The notes: generated by a model not told the origin, from the sequence alone. DNA of 64,000 nt from Polyangia bacterium (GCA_030424595.1 JAUHWG010000043.1:1-64000); one strand, 5' to 3'. Shown: positions 46,337-57,546, counted from the stretch's first letter. Program-made: numbers and translations.

Positions 46337-46792
46337 ATGCCCGCAAGTATCCAAGTGATCCTGACCAAGGATGTCGACAACCTCGGCCGTGCAGGCGAGG
46401 TCGTCACCGTCCGCCCCGGGTACGGTCGCAACATGCTCTTCCCCCGCGGCCTCGCCCTCGCGGCGACCCGCGGCAACATCGCCGAGGTCGAGCACCGCAA
46501 GCGGGTGATCGCCCGCGAGCGCGCGAAGATCGAGGAGGAGCACAAGAAGATGGCCGTCCACCTCGCGACCGTCAGCGTCGCCGTCGCCCGCAAGGCCGGC
46601 GAGGGTGGTCGCATCTTCGGCTCCGTCACCTCGAAGGACATCTCCGAGGCGCTCGCCGCCCAGAACATCGCGATCGACCGCAAGCTCATCCACCTCCCGG
46701 AGCCGCTGCGCGAGGTCGGTGACCACGAGGTGCCGATCCGCTTCAGCCGTGACATCACGGTCGACCTCAAGGTCAAGGTCGTCGGCATCTAG
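46337..46792 (+). CDS. rplI: 50S ribosomal protein L9
   Basis: 151 residues. The N-terminal domain IQVILTKDVDNLGRAGEVVT with VRPGYGRNMLFPRGLALAAT is followed by the long helix (about 42-75) and the C-terminal rRNA domain (GGRIFGSVTSKDISEALAAQ to FSRDITVDLKVKVVGI). Standard length. Starts 9 bp after rpsR and is followed by a terminator. Confidence 0.97.
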   Translation: MPASIQVILTKDVDNLGRAGEVVTVRPGYGRNMLFPRGLALAATRGNIAEVEHRKRVIARERAKIEEEHKKMAVHLATVSVAVARKAGEGGRIFGSVTSKDISEALAAQNIAIDRKLIHLPEPLREVGDHEVPIRFSRDITVDLKVKVVGI

Positions 46793-46812
46793 CCGCTCCT
46801 TGACCCGACGAA

Positions 46813-46845
46813 GGCCGGCTCCCGTATCCCGGGGGTCGGCTTTTT
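46813..46845 (+). terminator. Rho-independent terminator after rplI
   Basis: An 11-bp stem GCCGGCTCCCG / CGGGGGTCGGC (two wobble or mismatch positions) followed by TTTTTC. About 23 bp after rplI; separates the ribosomal operon from dnaB. Confidence 0.85.
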
Positions 46846-46977
46846 CTTTGGTTTTGGAGAGGTTGAGAGAGCGTTGCCAGGGCGAGCGCTGCGCCTCGGA
46901 GCGGGTCCGAGAGGGCTCCGGAGAACTCCTCCTAGCCGCGGCCGTGGGGGCTCTCGTGTTACAACCTCGGTCGCCCG

Positions 46978-48390
46978 ATGAACGGCTCACGACAGCTCCC
47001 CAACAACCGTGAGGCCGAGGCCGCTGTCCTCGGCGGGATCCTCCTTCGTGGGGTCAACGCCCTCAACGACGTTATCGACGTCGTCAACGGCGACGACTTC
47101 TACAACCCGGCCAACCAGGCGATCTTCATGGCGATGTCCGCCCTGGCGCAGCGCCAGGAGCCGATCGATGTCATCACCCTGGAGGCGCAGCTGCGGTCGA
47201 CCGACTCGCTGCGCCTGGTCGGCGGTATCGAGGCGTTGAGCACCCTCGGCGATCGCTACGCGACCAGCCACAACATCGCCCACCACGCCGATCTCGTCCG
47301 CCAGTCGGCGGTGCTCCGCAACCTCGCGATCGCGGCGCGGGAGATCGCCGAGGACGCCCAGAGCGACCCGGAGAAGCCCTACGAGTTCGTCGACGAGGCC
47401 GAGAAGAAGATCATGGCGGTGAACGAGCAGGGTCGAAAGACCAGCTACGTCTCATCGCGCGATCTCCTGCTCACGGTCTTCAAGAACATCACCGAGCGGC
47501 ACAAGCGGAAGAACCCGATCACCGGGGTGCCGACGCTCTTCACCGATCTCGACCGGATGACCTGCGGTCTCCAGCCGAGCGAGCTCATCATCCTCGCGGC
47601 GCGGCCGTCGATGGGGAAGACGGCCTTCGCCCTCAACCTCTGCACCAACGCCTGTGTCCCGCAGGCGCGGCACCGTCACCTCCCCGAGGAGGAGCGGCCG
47701 GTGCTGAACCCCGTGCTCTTCTTCTCCCTCGAGATGTCGGCCGAGTCGCTGATCGAGCGGATCCTCTGCGCCGAGGCCCGGGTCGACTCGTCGAAGCTGC
47801 GGACCGGCGCCTTCATCGAGAACGACTTCCGCGATCTGGTGAGCGCCGCCGATCGGATCTCCAACGCCAAGCTCTACGTCGACGATCAGGCGGCGCCGAC
47901 GATCCTCGAGATCCGCGCCCGCGCCCGCCGTTTTCGTGAGGACAAGAACATCTTCAACGGCAACCCGGAGCAGCACGGGATGGTCGTCGTCGACTACCTC
48001 CAGCTCGCCCGCGGGGGCGGCCGGACCGACTCGCGCGAGCAGGAGATCAGCGAGATCTCCCGCGGCCTCAAGGGCCTGGCGAAGGAGCTGAAGATGCCGG
48101 TGATCGCCCTCTCGCAGCTCAACCGGGCGGTCGACAGCCGCTCGGATCACCGGCCGATGCTCTCGGACCTCCGCGAGTCCGGGGCGATCGAGCAGGATGC
48201 CGACGTCATCATGTTTATCTATCGGCCGGAGCGCTACCTGACGAGCGAGGCCTCGCCGCAGGAGCGCGAGGCGGTGGAGAACAAGGCCGAGATCATCATC
48301 GGCAAGCAGCGAAATGGCCCGATCGGGACCGTCAATTTGACCTTCATCAAGCACCACACCCGCTTCGAGAACGAAGCGCGGCACGACTGA
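46978..48390 (+). CDS. dnaB: Replicative DNA helicase DnaB
   Basis: 470 residues. N-terminal domain (about 8-110, LPNNREAEAAVLGGILLRG), RecA-like C-domain with Walker A LAARPSMGKTAFALNL, Walker B GMVVVDYLQLARGGG, ALSQLNRAVDSRSDHRPMLS, DLRESGAIEQDADVI and IIGKQRNGPIGTVNLTF. It unwinds DNA ahead of the fork. Its place after rpsF-rpsR-rplI is conserved across bacteria. Odd point: between Walker A and VLFFSLEMS is a longer linker (QARHRHLPEEERPVLNP) than in E. coli. Confidence 0.97.
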   Translation: MNGSRQLPNNREAEAAVLGGILLRGVNALNDVIDVVNGDDFYNPANQAIFMAMSALAQRQEPIDVITLEAQLRSTDSLRLVGGIEALSTLGDRYATSHNIAHHADLVRQSAVLRNLAIAAREIAEDAQSDPEKPYEFVDEAEKKIMAVNEQGRKTSYVSSRDLLLTVFKNITERHKRKNPITGVPTLFTDLDRMTCGLQPSELIILAARPSMGKTAFALNLCTNACVPQARHRHLPEEERPVLNPVLFFSLEMSAESLIERILCAEARVDSSKLRTGAFIENDFRDLVSAADRISNAKLYVDDQAAPTILEIRARARRFREDKNIFNGNPEQHGMVVVDYLQLARGGGRTDSREQEISEISRGLKGLAKELKMPVIALSQLNRAVDSRSDHRPMLSDLRESGAIEQDADVIMFIYRPERYLTSEASPQEREAVENKAEIIIGKQRNGPIGTVNLTFIKHHTRFENEARHD

Positions 48391-48526
48391 TCGGCGGGTG
48401 CTCCTCGGGGAGGTCTCTCGCGGTCGCTGTTCGCGCGGTCTCCGCGTTTTGAGCGGGCGGGCGCGGAGGGTCCTGGCGCGCGTTTCGTGGCCAATCTTTG
48501 ACCGTCCGTGATAGCTTGATCACGGC

Positions 48527-49543
48527 GTGGCGACCCCAGCGCAGATCGGCCGCTTCAAAGTCAAGCGTCTCCTGGGCAAGGGGGCGATGGGCGAGGTCTA
48601 TGAGGGCGTCGACGGCAAGCTCGACCGCCGCGTCGCGATCAAGATCCTCGGCCGCAAGCACCGCGAGTCGGAGGAATTCAAGACGCGCTTCCTCCGTGAG
48701 GGGCGCGCTCTCGCGCAGATGAACCACGCCAACGTGGTCCAGATCTACGAGATCGGCGAGCACGAGGGCCGGCCCTTCCTGGCGATGGAGTTCCTCGACG
48801 GCGAGGACATCGGCGTCCTCGTCAAGCGCAACGGACCGCTCCTCCCGGGCGACGCCGCCGAGGTGATCCGCCAGGCGGCGATCGGCCTCGCAGAGACCCA
48901 GCGGGTCGACGTCGTCCACCGCGACGTCAAGCCGTCGAACCTCGTCGTCACCCTGGCGGGGGTCGTCAAGGTCACCGACTTCGGCCTCGCCAAGGCGCTG
49001 CAGGAGGACCTCTCGATCACCGCGACCGGCGTCTTCGTCGGCACCCCGGACTACCTCGCGCCGGAGCAGGCGATGGGCAAGGAGGTCGACGCTCGGGCCG
49101 ACGTCTACGCCCTCGGGTGCTCGCTCTATCATATGTGCAGCGGTCATCCGCCCTTCCGCAAGGGCGGCCAGGATGACCACTACACGGCGGTCGTCCGCCG
49201 CCACCTCAAGGCCGAGCGCCCGGAGCTCAAGGTCGAGATCCCCGAGTTCGATGAGGTGCTCTCGGATCTCTGCCGGCGGATGATGAGCCGCCGCCCGGAC
49301 GTCCGGCCGACCTTTGAGGAGCTCAAAGAGGTGCTCGGCGAGGTCTCGGGGCGGATGGGCGGTCGGGTCCCGCCGCGGCACACCGAGGTCACGCTCCGCG
49401 CCGACGCTGGCAAGGCGGCGGCCTCGGCACTCCCCGCCCCAGCGCCCCGCAGCAGCGCCGCTCGGACGACGGCGATCGCGGTCGGCGTCGGGATCACGAT
49501 CGGCATCGGCCTCGGCGTCGTGATCGCCTTCATGAATTTTTAG
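48527..49543 (+). CDS. Hanks-type Ser/Thr protein kinase with a C-terminal membrane anchor
   Basis: 338 residues from a GTG. A complete kinase domain (about 8-275): LLGKGAMGEVYEGVDGKLDR, catalytic Lys in RRVAIKILG, HRDVKPSNLVV, DFGLAKA, activation end GTPDYLAPEQ, and the helix ALGCSLYHMCSGHPPF. A short Pro/Ala linker and a single C-terminal membrane helix (about 314-337) follow, with no outside sensor domain. All catalytic residues are present, so it should be active at the inner membrane. Targets are unknown. It lies between dnaB and the purine phosphorylase gene. Confidence 0.95.
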   Translation: MATPAQIGRFKVKRLLGKGAMGEVYEGVDGKLDRRVAIKILGRKHRESEEFKTRFLREGRALAQMNHANVVQIYEIGEHEGRPFLAMEFLDGEDIGVLVKRNGPLLPGDAAEVIRQAAIGLAETQRVDVVHRDVKPSNLVVTLAGVVKVTDFGLAKALQEDLSITATGVFVGTPDYLAPEQAMGKEVDARADVYALGCSLYHMCSGHPPFRKGGQDDHYTAVVRRHLKAERPELKVEIPEFDEVLSDLCRRMMSRRPDVRPTFEELKEVLGEVSGRMGGRVPPRHTEVTLRADAGKAAASALPAPAPRSSAARTTAIAVGVGITIGIGLGVVIAFMNF

Positions 49544-49633
49544 CCCGGGAAGTGGAAGCCTCGGAGCTGTAGGCAGCGAACGCTGCGAAGAGGGCTCGCC
49601 TGCGGCGGGCTTTGCCGCTAGGAGAAGGACAGC

Positions 49634-50473
49634 ATGGATGCATCAGAGTCCCACCCTGTGACCGCCAAGGCGATAGACACCCTCAGGCGCCGGCTCGGCG
49701 GCGCGACGATCGACTGGGCGCTGATCTGCGGCTCCGGGATCGGCAAGGGGATGGTCGCGGAGGGGTCCGGCCTCGGCCTTGAGATCGAGTGGACGATCCC
49801 GCTGGCGGAGCTCGGCCTGCCGGCGCCGTCCGTCGCGGGGCACGGCCAGTCCCTCGTCTACGGCACGATCGGCGAGCGCCGCGTCTGCGTCCAGACCGGA
49901 CGGATCCACGCCTACGAGGGCCACCCGATCGCGACGTGTACGGCCGCGCTCGCGGCGATGCTCGCCTGCGGGGCCAAGGGCGTCGCCCTGACCTGCGCCG
50001 CCGGGGGCCTCAGCCCGCTGCTCGTCCCCGGAGAGCTCGGGATCATCCGCGATCAGATCAACCTCTTCGGGCCGACGCCGCTGGTCGGGCCGCGCTTTAT
50101 CCCCTGCGGCGCGATCTATACGCCCGCCCACCGCGAGCGCCTGCAGGAGATCGCCGCCGCCAAGGGGCTCGGCCAGGGCGGCCGCCTGCGGGAGGTGGTC
50201 TACGCCTACGTCCGCGGGCCGCAGTACGAGACCCCCTCCGAGACCGAGGCGCTGCGTCGGCTCGGGGGCGATGTCGTCGGCATGTCCACCACCTACGAGG
50301 CGCTGCTCGCCGCGGCCGAGGGCGCGTCGCTCCTCGGCATCTCCGTGATCACGAACGTCGCGGGTGTGGTCGGCCTCTCGCATACGGAGGTCCAGGAGCG
50401 GAGCGACGCGGTCCTGCCAGAGCTCGCGTCGCTCCTCGGCGCAGCGCTCGCGGGCGACCCGGTCGCCAGCTAG
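49634..50473 (+). CDS. Purine nucleoside phosphorylase (PNP/MTAP family)
   Basis: 279 residues; AGGAG upstream of the ATG. Family-2 PNP motifs: CGSGIGKGMVAEG, SVAGHGQSLVYGTI, GRIHAYEGHPIATC, TCAAGGLSPLLVPGELGIIR, DQINLFGPTPLVGPRF, GPQYETPSETEALR, GDVVGMSTTYEALLA and ITNVAGVVGLSHTEV. Asn in ITN points to 6-oxopurine nucleosides (inosine, guanosine) rather than methylthioadenosine, which prefers Asp. It cleaves the nucleoside with phosphate in purine salvage. The next gene starts 9 bp after its stop. Confidence 0.92.
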   Translation: MDASESHPVTAKAIDTLRRRLGGATIDWALICGSGIGKGMVAEGSGLGLEIEWTIPLAELGLPAPSVAGHGQSLVYGTIGERRVCVQTGRIHAYEGHPIATCTAALAAMLACGAKGVALTCAAGGLSPLLVPGELGIIRDQINLFGPTPLVGPRFIPCGAIYTPAHRERLQEIAAAKGLGQGGRLREVVYAYVRGPQYETPSETEALRRLGGDVVGMSTTYEALLAAAEGASLLGISVITNVAGVVGLSHTEVQERSDAVLPELASLLGAALAGDPVAS

Positions 50474-50482
50474 GGGGCCCTC

Positions 50483-51580
50483 GTGAGCGTCCCGCCCGTG
50501 TCGCCAGAGCGTATCGCGGCGGCGGTGCGGGCTCGCCACGACGAGCTCCTGGAGCTCGTCGCGCTCCGGGCAGAGGCGATCGCCTCGGCTCTGCGGCGCG
50601 AGCTCGGCCTCGTCGCCTGGGACTGCCAGGTGGTGATCGGTCGGGCTCAGCTCGGGCTGCGCCGGCTCGTCGGGGGCGGCGTGAGCCCGGGGCGTAGGTA
50701 CGGCTCGGGGGTCCGGATCATCGAGCGCGCGCGCCAGCCCCTCGAGTGTCTGCCTGCGGTCTGGGGCGCGCTGCTCTGCGGCTGCCGCGTGTGGCTCGGG
50801 GTCGAGGGCGGGGCGTCGACCGCCGCGATCGAGGTGTTGCGGACGATCGACGAGCGCCTGCGCGGGGACGGGATCGAGGCCCTGACGATCGGGGCGGGGG
50901 ATGGCGACGCGGAGGCGCCCGAGGAGGTCGCGAGCTGGCCGCTCGTCGGCGTCGAGCCTGCGCTCTCGCGGCTGGCTGTGGTCAGCGAGGACGGCGATCG
51001 CGAGCTTGCGGCCTATGTGCTCGCCAGGACCTGCCTTCGGCGCTCGGGGGACGAGCCGCGGACGATCCACCATGCCCTCGTCTGCGGCCCGACGCACCGC
51101 CTCGAGCGCTATTTGCAGCGCCTTTGGGTCGGCGTGGCGATAGGTCCTGCGGAGGATCCTGAGTCGTTCACCGGGCCCGCGGGGGCGGAGCTCGCCGAGG
51201 CCTATCTCCGCGCGCTCGATCGCTGGCGGGACGCGCCGGGGGTCCGCGTTCTCCTCCAGGGGGGTCGGCTAGAGCGCGCCGATCATGACGGGATCTTCCT
51301 GGCGCCAGCGCTCTTCCGCCTGCCGTGGCCGCTGCCGGAGGGTTGTCCTCTCCCGGGTGGCCCTGAGCTCCCGGTGGTCGGGCCGATGTTGCTCCTCTAC
51401 ACGGTCGAGGCGAGCGCTGTCGAAGAGGTGAGCCGCGCCCTCGGCTTTACCGGGTCACGGCAGCTGTGGATCGCTCCACCGCCCCGAGGGGGGGTCCTGA
51501 GCGACGGCCCCCGCTACGTTCAGGGGGCGCTGATCGTCGAGCGGATGCCGCCCGGTCTGCCAGAGCCTCGACCGGTCTGA
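50483..51580 (+). CDS. Aldehyde-dehydrogenase-like protein lacking the catalytic Cys
   Basis: 365 residues. The layout follows a shortened ALDH: LECLPAVWGALLCGCRVWLG matches the pAlxxGNtvvlK cofactor region, LSRLAVVSEDGDRELAAYVL the substrate strand before the nucleophile, and VAIGPAEDPESFTGPAGAEL with RVLLQGGRLERADHDGIFLA the C-terminal catalytic-domain segments. Where ALDHs have GQxC this protein has RSGDEPRTIHH, so it should not oxidise aldehydes. The glycine-rich NAD loop is also weak. It may be a regulatory or scaffold homologue tied to the purine phosphorylase gene 9 bp upstream. The family call is by pattern only. Confidence 0.65.
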   Translation: MSVPPVSPERIAAAVRARHDELLELVALRAEAIASALRRELGLVAWDCQVVIGRAQLGLRRLVGGGVSPGRRYGSGVRIIERARQPLECLPAVWGALLCGCRVWLGVEGGASTAAIEVLRTIDERLRGDGIEALTIGAGDGDAEAPEEVASWPLVGVEPALSRLAVVSEDGDRELAAYVLARTCLRRSGDEPRTIHHALVCGPTHRLERYLQRLWVGVAIGPAEDPESFTGPAGAELAEAYLRALDRWRDAPGVRVLLQGGRLERADHDGIFLAPALFRLPWPLPEGCPLPGGPELPVVGPMLLLYTVEASAVEEVSRALGFTGSRQLWIAPPPRGGVLSDGPRYVQGALIVERMPPGLPEPRPV

Positions 51581-51773
51581 GGTGTCGCTGTGCGCCGGAG
51601 TCCGTGTGTCCGAGCCCTTCGCTCGATCGAGAGCCCGCGATGGATGTCTCGCGCTGAACAGCGCTCTCAGCTCCGCCGACGGGGACGATGGCGGGCAGGG
51701 CAATTTATGGTCCGATCCGAGAGCTCCGGAGCAGGTGTGAGCGACCGCGAACACGCGGATCGAGAGGGCGCTC

Positions 51774-54062
<2,289 letters not shown>

Positions 54063-54372
54063 GGGCCCTCTTTGTCCGGTTCATGGGCCTTCTCGCGGGC
54101 CGCTGCGGGGGCTGCGGCGTTCCCGGTAAATCGGGGGTGAACGCGCCCTCGAACGGGAGCGTCGCCGCCTCGCGCCGGTGATGGGCTGGCGAGGAGCCGA
54201 AGTGGCGCCGATCTCGAGGTCGATCGCGATCGACCTCGGCCTCGCGGGGCGGGGGACGATCGCCCTCGCCCGTTGCCCCAGATCACATCCTACAAGGCGT
54301 ACTTCGTCGTCGCCTGTGGCGGTCAGGCGAGCGCAGCTCTGCTCCGCCCCGCCGTGTCAGCCCTCAGGCTGC
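54063..54372. other. Gene-free stretch, nothing recognised
   Basis: 310 bp between the TonB-family start and the lexA stop. No hairpin, repeat or believable gene stands out; it must hold the promoter of the TonB-family gene. Confidence 0.5.
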
Positions 54373-55038
54373 CTAGTGGAGGCGGCGGTAGACGCCGATG
54401 ACCTTGCCGAGGATGTCGATCGAGCGAAAGTCATCGTGGCTGACGTAGATCGGCAGCATCGTCGCGTTCGCCGGCTGCAGGCGGACACGATCGCCTTCGG
54501 GGTAGATCCGCTTGACGGTCGCGTCGCCGTCGATCATGACGACGACGATCTCGCCGCGCTCGGCGGTCGACTGCTTGCGGACAAAGATGTAGTCGCCGTC
54601 GTAGATCCCGTCCTCGATCATGCTCTCGCCCTCGACGACGAGGCCGAAGACCTCGCGCCCGTTGGCGGCGCCGATGAAGAAGCGGTCGACCATGACGCGG
54701 TCGACCACGTTCTCCGAGGCGAGGATCGGCTGACCCGCGGCGACCCGCCCGAGGATCGGCACTTCGGTCTTCTTCTCGGTCTCGAGCTCGACCGGGCGGA
54801 GGGCTCGGCTCTTGAGCTCCTCGCGCAGGAGGTAGCCCTTGCGCTCTAGCGCCTTGAGGTGGTCATTGACCCCGTTCGTCGAGCGGATTCCCATGTGTTC
54901 GCCGATCTCGCGGAGCGTCGGCGGGTAGCCGCGCTCGCTGAGGCAGGCGGTGATAAAATCGAGCGCCTGCTGTTGACGGACGGTCAGCGGCGGCTTGCCG
55001 GTGCGGGGGTCCGGAGGGTTTCGCGGTGAACGCGCCAT
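54373..55038 (-). CDS. lexA: LexA repressor
   Basis: 221 residues from the ATG at 55038; the longer upstream open frame crosses the operator and is not coding. The N-terminal winged helix is LTVRQQQALDFITACLSERG then YPPTLREIGEHMGIRSTNGV. The self-cleavage site is Ala101-Gly102 in GRVAAGQP, with Ser139 (VEGESM) and Lys176 (DATVKR) as the catalytic pair. It represses SOS genes and cleaves itself with RecA filament. A LexA box is 8 bp upstream of the start, so it represses itself. Confidence 0.96.
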   Translation of the reverse strand: MARSPRNPPDPRTGKPPLTVRQQQALDFITACLSERGYPPTLREIGEHMGIRSTNGVNDHLKALERKGYLLREELKSRALRPVELETEKKTEVPILGRVAAGQPILASENVVDRVMVDRFFIGAANGREVFGLVVEGESMIEDGIYDGDYIFVRKQSTAERGEIVVVMIDGDATVKRIYPEGDRVRLQPANATMLPIYVSHDDFRSIDILGKVIGVYRRLH

Positions 55039-55046
55039 ACGGGACA

Positions 55047-55062
55047 CTGAACAGGTGTATAC
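55047..55062 (-). promoter_or_regulatory. LexA box in front of lexA
   Basis: On the lexA strand the site reads GTATACACCTGTTCAG. As I recall it, the Myxococcus xanthus LexA motif is CTRHAMRYBYGTTCAGS; the site fits at 15 of those 17 positions when one base is added on the 3' side, with the whole GTTCAG core kept. It would cover the start region of the lexA transcript. Confidence 0.75.
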
Positions 55063-55413
55063 AAACAATCTGCGGAGGTCAAGGAAGTCGCGAATATTCG
55101 CGGTTGGCGGGCTCTCGGGGTCCGTTCGCGCTCCTCTCGGCACATTCGTCGACGGCTGACGGGACCTTCGCCGCGGATTGCGAGGAAGAGCGCGGTTCGC
55201 TCGGTCGTGGGTCCGCGTGGGATCGACGAAGGGCCGCGCTTCGAGGCGTTTCCGTGGGCTTCGGCGAGGCGGGCGAGGAGGGTCGTCGCGTGCGGCACTG
55301 TCGCCGCGCCCGGGGCTGCTTCGATCGAGCATGTTCGCAGCGGAGAGCGCGGCTTGTGGGGGGGGGATGGGCAAAAATTTTGGTCGCGCCGGAATTTCGG
55401 TGAGCGTGGATCC
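55063..55413. other. Gene-free stretch between lexA and a small membrane protein gene
   Basis: Divergent promoter region. Near 55155-55185 the sequence CGGGACCTTCGCCGCGGATT resembles the right end of the MITE-like element at 6095-6250 (GGGGCCTTCGCCGCGGACTG), but nothing else of the element is visible. No other feature is seen. Confidence 0.4.
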
Positions 55414-55932
55414 GTGGGGGATGCGAGCTGGGCTTGGCAGGAGCGTCGACGACGGGTGGACCGTCGCGACCCGACCCGCGCTCATCATCCACAGGGGAGG
55501 GAGCGGCGACGGGGGCCGCGGAGGTTGGGTCGCTCGGGCTGGCGCGACCTGCCGACCCTGCTCCTCGCGCTCGTCGCCGGTCTCCTCACAGCGCTCGTCC
55601 TCGGTCGCTCGACGGCGCCGCCGGCAGCGGCGAGCGCTACTTCGACGGTGGGGGCGGCCTCCGAGGCCGCCCAGCTCGCCCTTGTCCACGAGAACTCCGC
55701 AGACCTCCGCGCGGCTCAGGAGCTCCGCGACGGGGCCGAGGCGTTGACACCCGCGGAGGTAGAGCTCGACGAGCGGGCGGTCGAGCTGTGGCTCCCGAGG
55801 CTCGTCCTCATCGACGATGCTCTCGCGGATCCCGGCACCGCGGCGAGCGTCCGCGACGAGCTCGAGGCGGCTCGCCGCGCGCTCCTTGACCTCGGCCTCG
55901 GCGGCGTCGACGGGGACCGCATCGCTCGCTGA
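55414..55932 (+). CDS. Small membrane-anchored protein, unknown
   Basis: About 172 residues if it starts at the GTG at 55414; the frame is open from 55207 and the start is a guess. A basic N-terminus (many Arg) leads to one membrane helix (LPTLLLALVAGLLTALVLGR), then an Ala/Glu/Leu-rich helical domain outside (SEAAQLALVHENSADLRAAQ, LDERAVELWLPRLVLIDDAL, SVRDELEAARRALLDLGLGG). No family recognised. Codon bias fits this frame in the second half; the first part is less sure. Confidence 0.5.
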   Translation: MGDASWAWQERRRRVDRRDPTRAHHPQGRERRRGPRRLGRSGWRDLPTLLLALVAGLLTALVLGRSTAPPAAASATSTVGAASEAAQLALVHENSADLRAAQELRDGAEALTPAEVELDERAVELWLPRLVLIDDALADPGTAASVRDELEAARRALLDLGLGGVDGDRIAR

Positions 55933-56053
55933 TTAACGCCGTTCTGGGCTCATCTCATCCTCCGCTGCGTCGGACGATTCGTGCCCCCGGAGCAGGCACA
56001 GTGGGCCCCGCCCAGGGTCGCGCTCTGATAGCGTGATCCCACGGAGGAACAGA

Positions 56054-57013
56054 ATGATCGGACTTAGTAGGAAAGGGATGCTGACGCCTTGTGTGCTCAT
56101 GCTCGCGGCCTTCGGGCTTGGCTGCGGTGACAAGGGCGGAGCGACGGGCGAAACCAACGCAACGACAACCTCGGAGAGCGCGACAGAGACGGCGAGCGCG
56201 AGCGCGTCCGCGGCCGACACTGACACCGGGAGCGCGAGCGCGAGTGTGACGGCTACCGCGACAGACACGGACGGCACCGCCTCTGCGAGCGGGAGCTCCA
56301 CGGGGGATCCGGAGACCACTGGTTGCTCCTTCCTCAACTGCAACGACGCTGGGCCGATGGGCGGGCAGTGCGATCCGATGTCCCAGGACTGTCCCGAGGG
56401 GGACAAGTGCACGGCGGTCTCGCAGACGGAGGGTCAGCCCTGGGAGGTGAACATCTGCGTCGAGGTCGGCGGCGATGGTGGTCTCGGAGATCCCTGCGAC
56501 ATCGAGGGCGGGAAGTACACGGGGCTCGACAACTGCGGCGTCGGCTACATCTGCCTGCTGACCGACGACGAGGGGAACGACGGCACCTGCGTCGAGTTCT
56601 GCGACGCCAACATGCTCTGCCCGGATAGCGGCGCCAAGTGTGTGGTCTACAACGACGGCTCGCTGCCGATCTGCCTCGCGAACTGCAACCCGTTGGTCCA
56701 GGACTGCGCCGAGGGCCAGGGCTGCTATCCCTCGGGCGGTGAGACCTTCGTCTGCTTCAAGACGAGCGTCGAGGTCGGGGAGGGCGGCGAGGGTGATGGT
56801 TGCAACTACACCAACCAGTGCCAGCCGGGGCTGATCTGTCTCGCCCCCACCGCCGTCCCCGAGTGCGCCGAGGACGGCTGCTGCTCCTCCTTCTGCTCGG
56901 TGATGGAGGGCAACGGCGTCTGTCTCGACGGTCAGGAGTGCCTGCCCTACTTCGACATGGGCCAGGCCCCGCCCGGCTACGAGGACGTCGGCGTCTGCGC
57001 GATCCCGGAGTAG
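56054..57013 (+). CDS. Cys-rich lipoprotein with Ser/Thr linker
   Basis: 319 residues from the ATG at 56054, which follows GGAGG at the right distance. A signal peptide ends at FGLGC. A Thr/Ser/Ala/Asp linker (about 30-90) is followed by a disulfide-rich region with spaced Cys motifs (CDPMSQDCPEGDKCTAV, GVGYICLLTDDEGNDGTCVE, CNPLVQDCAEGQGCYPSGGE, DGCCSSFCSVMEGNGVC). This pattern is frequent in Nannocystales secreted proteins and probably lies on the surface. Function unknown. Confidence 0.85.
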   Translation: MIGLSRKGMLTPCVLMLAAFGLGCGDKGGATGETNATTTSESATETASASASAADTDTGSASASVTATATDTDGTASASGSSTGDPETTGCSFLNCNDAGPMGGQCDPMSQDCPEGDKCTAVSQTEGQPWEVNICVEVGGDGGLGDPCDIEGGKYTGLDNCGVGYICLLTDDEGNDGTCVEFCDANMLCPDSGAKCVVYNDGSLPICLANCNPLVQDCAEGQGCYPSGGETFVCFKTSVEVGEGGEGDGCNYTNQCQPGLICLAPTAVPECAEDGCCSSFCSVMEGNGVCLDGQECLPYFDMGQAPPGYEDVGVCAIPE

Positions 57014-57114
57014 GAGGCGAGGGCTGGGCGTGAGCGCGCGTGGGCGCGGGGCCGGATGGCCCCGTGTTCACCGCTTTCGGGTGCGGGCGCCGGAGTGCTG
57101 CTAGGCTCCTCCGC

Positions 57115-57291
57115 ATGTCCATCCTGATTCGCGCGATTATCTCCGGCTTCGGCATGAAGCTCGGGCAGGACATCTACAACGTCGTCAACAAGAAGCTCGG
57201 CGTCTTCCCAGACGACGACAACGACCCGCAGAACGATGATGACGACGATCTCGACGAGGCCCTGCCGATCTCGATCTTCGGCGGTCTGTAG
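57115..57291 (+). CDS. Small acidic protein
   Basis: 58 residues from the ATG at 57115: MSILIRAIISGFGMKLGQDI, a Lys-rich turn, then an Asp-rich run (DDDNDPQNDDDDDLDE) and a hydrophobic end ISIFGGL. The first 20 residues are amphipathic or weakly hydrophobic. It may bind cations or a basic partner. No family recognised. The open frame upstream to 57040 is unlikely to be translated. Confidence 0.6.
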   Translation: MSILIRAIISGFGMKLGQDIYNVVNKKLGVFPDDDNDPQNDDDDDLDEALPISIFGGL

Positions 57292-57546
57292 CCGGCGGCG
57301 GCGGACGCTTCGTGGGCTCCGAAGAGACGTCGCAGGACCGATCTGAGCCGCGAGCTCTCCGGGGCCTGCGAGGGGCGAGAGGCCCACGCGTCGCTCAGCG
57401 GCGGTGTTGAGGCGGGGACGTACGGTCCGGAGCCGCGCGCCGCGCGTCGTCAGTCCGTTCACGCGGAGGCGCCGCACCCGACGAGCGCGGCGCGGGGACG
57501 GGTGATGCACGAAGTCCGCGCGCATCTCGCGGCTAGCCGCGCCCTC

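Noticed and set aside
55155..55185. Third copy of the MITE-like element
   Set aside because: Only about 25 bp resemble the right end of the copy at 6095-6250; no left end or body is visible.
54373..55689. LexA with a 217-residue N-terminal extension
   Set aside because: The extension covers the LexA box and promoter region and has no domain; the normal LexA start is at 55038.
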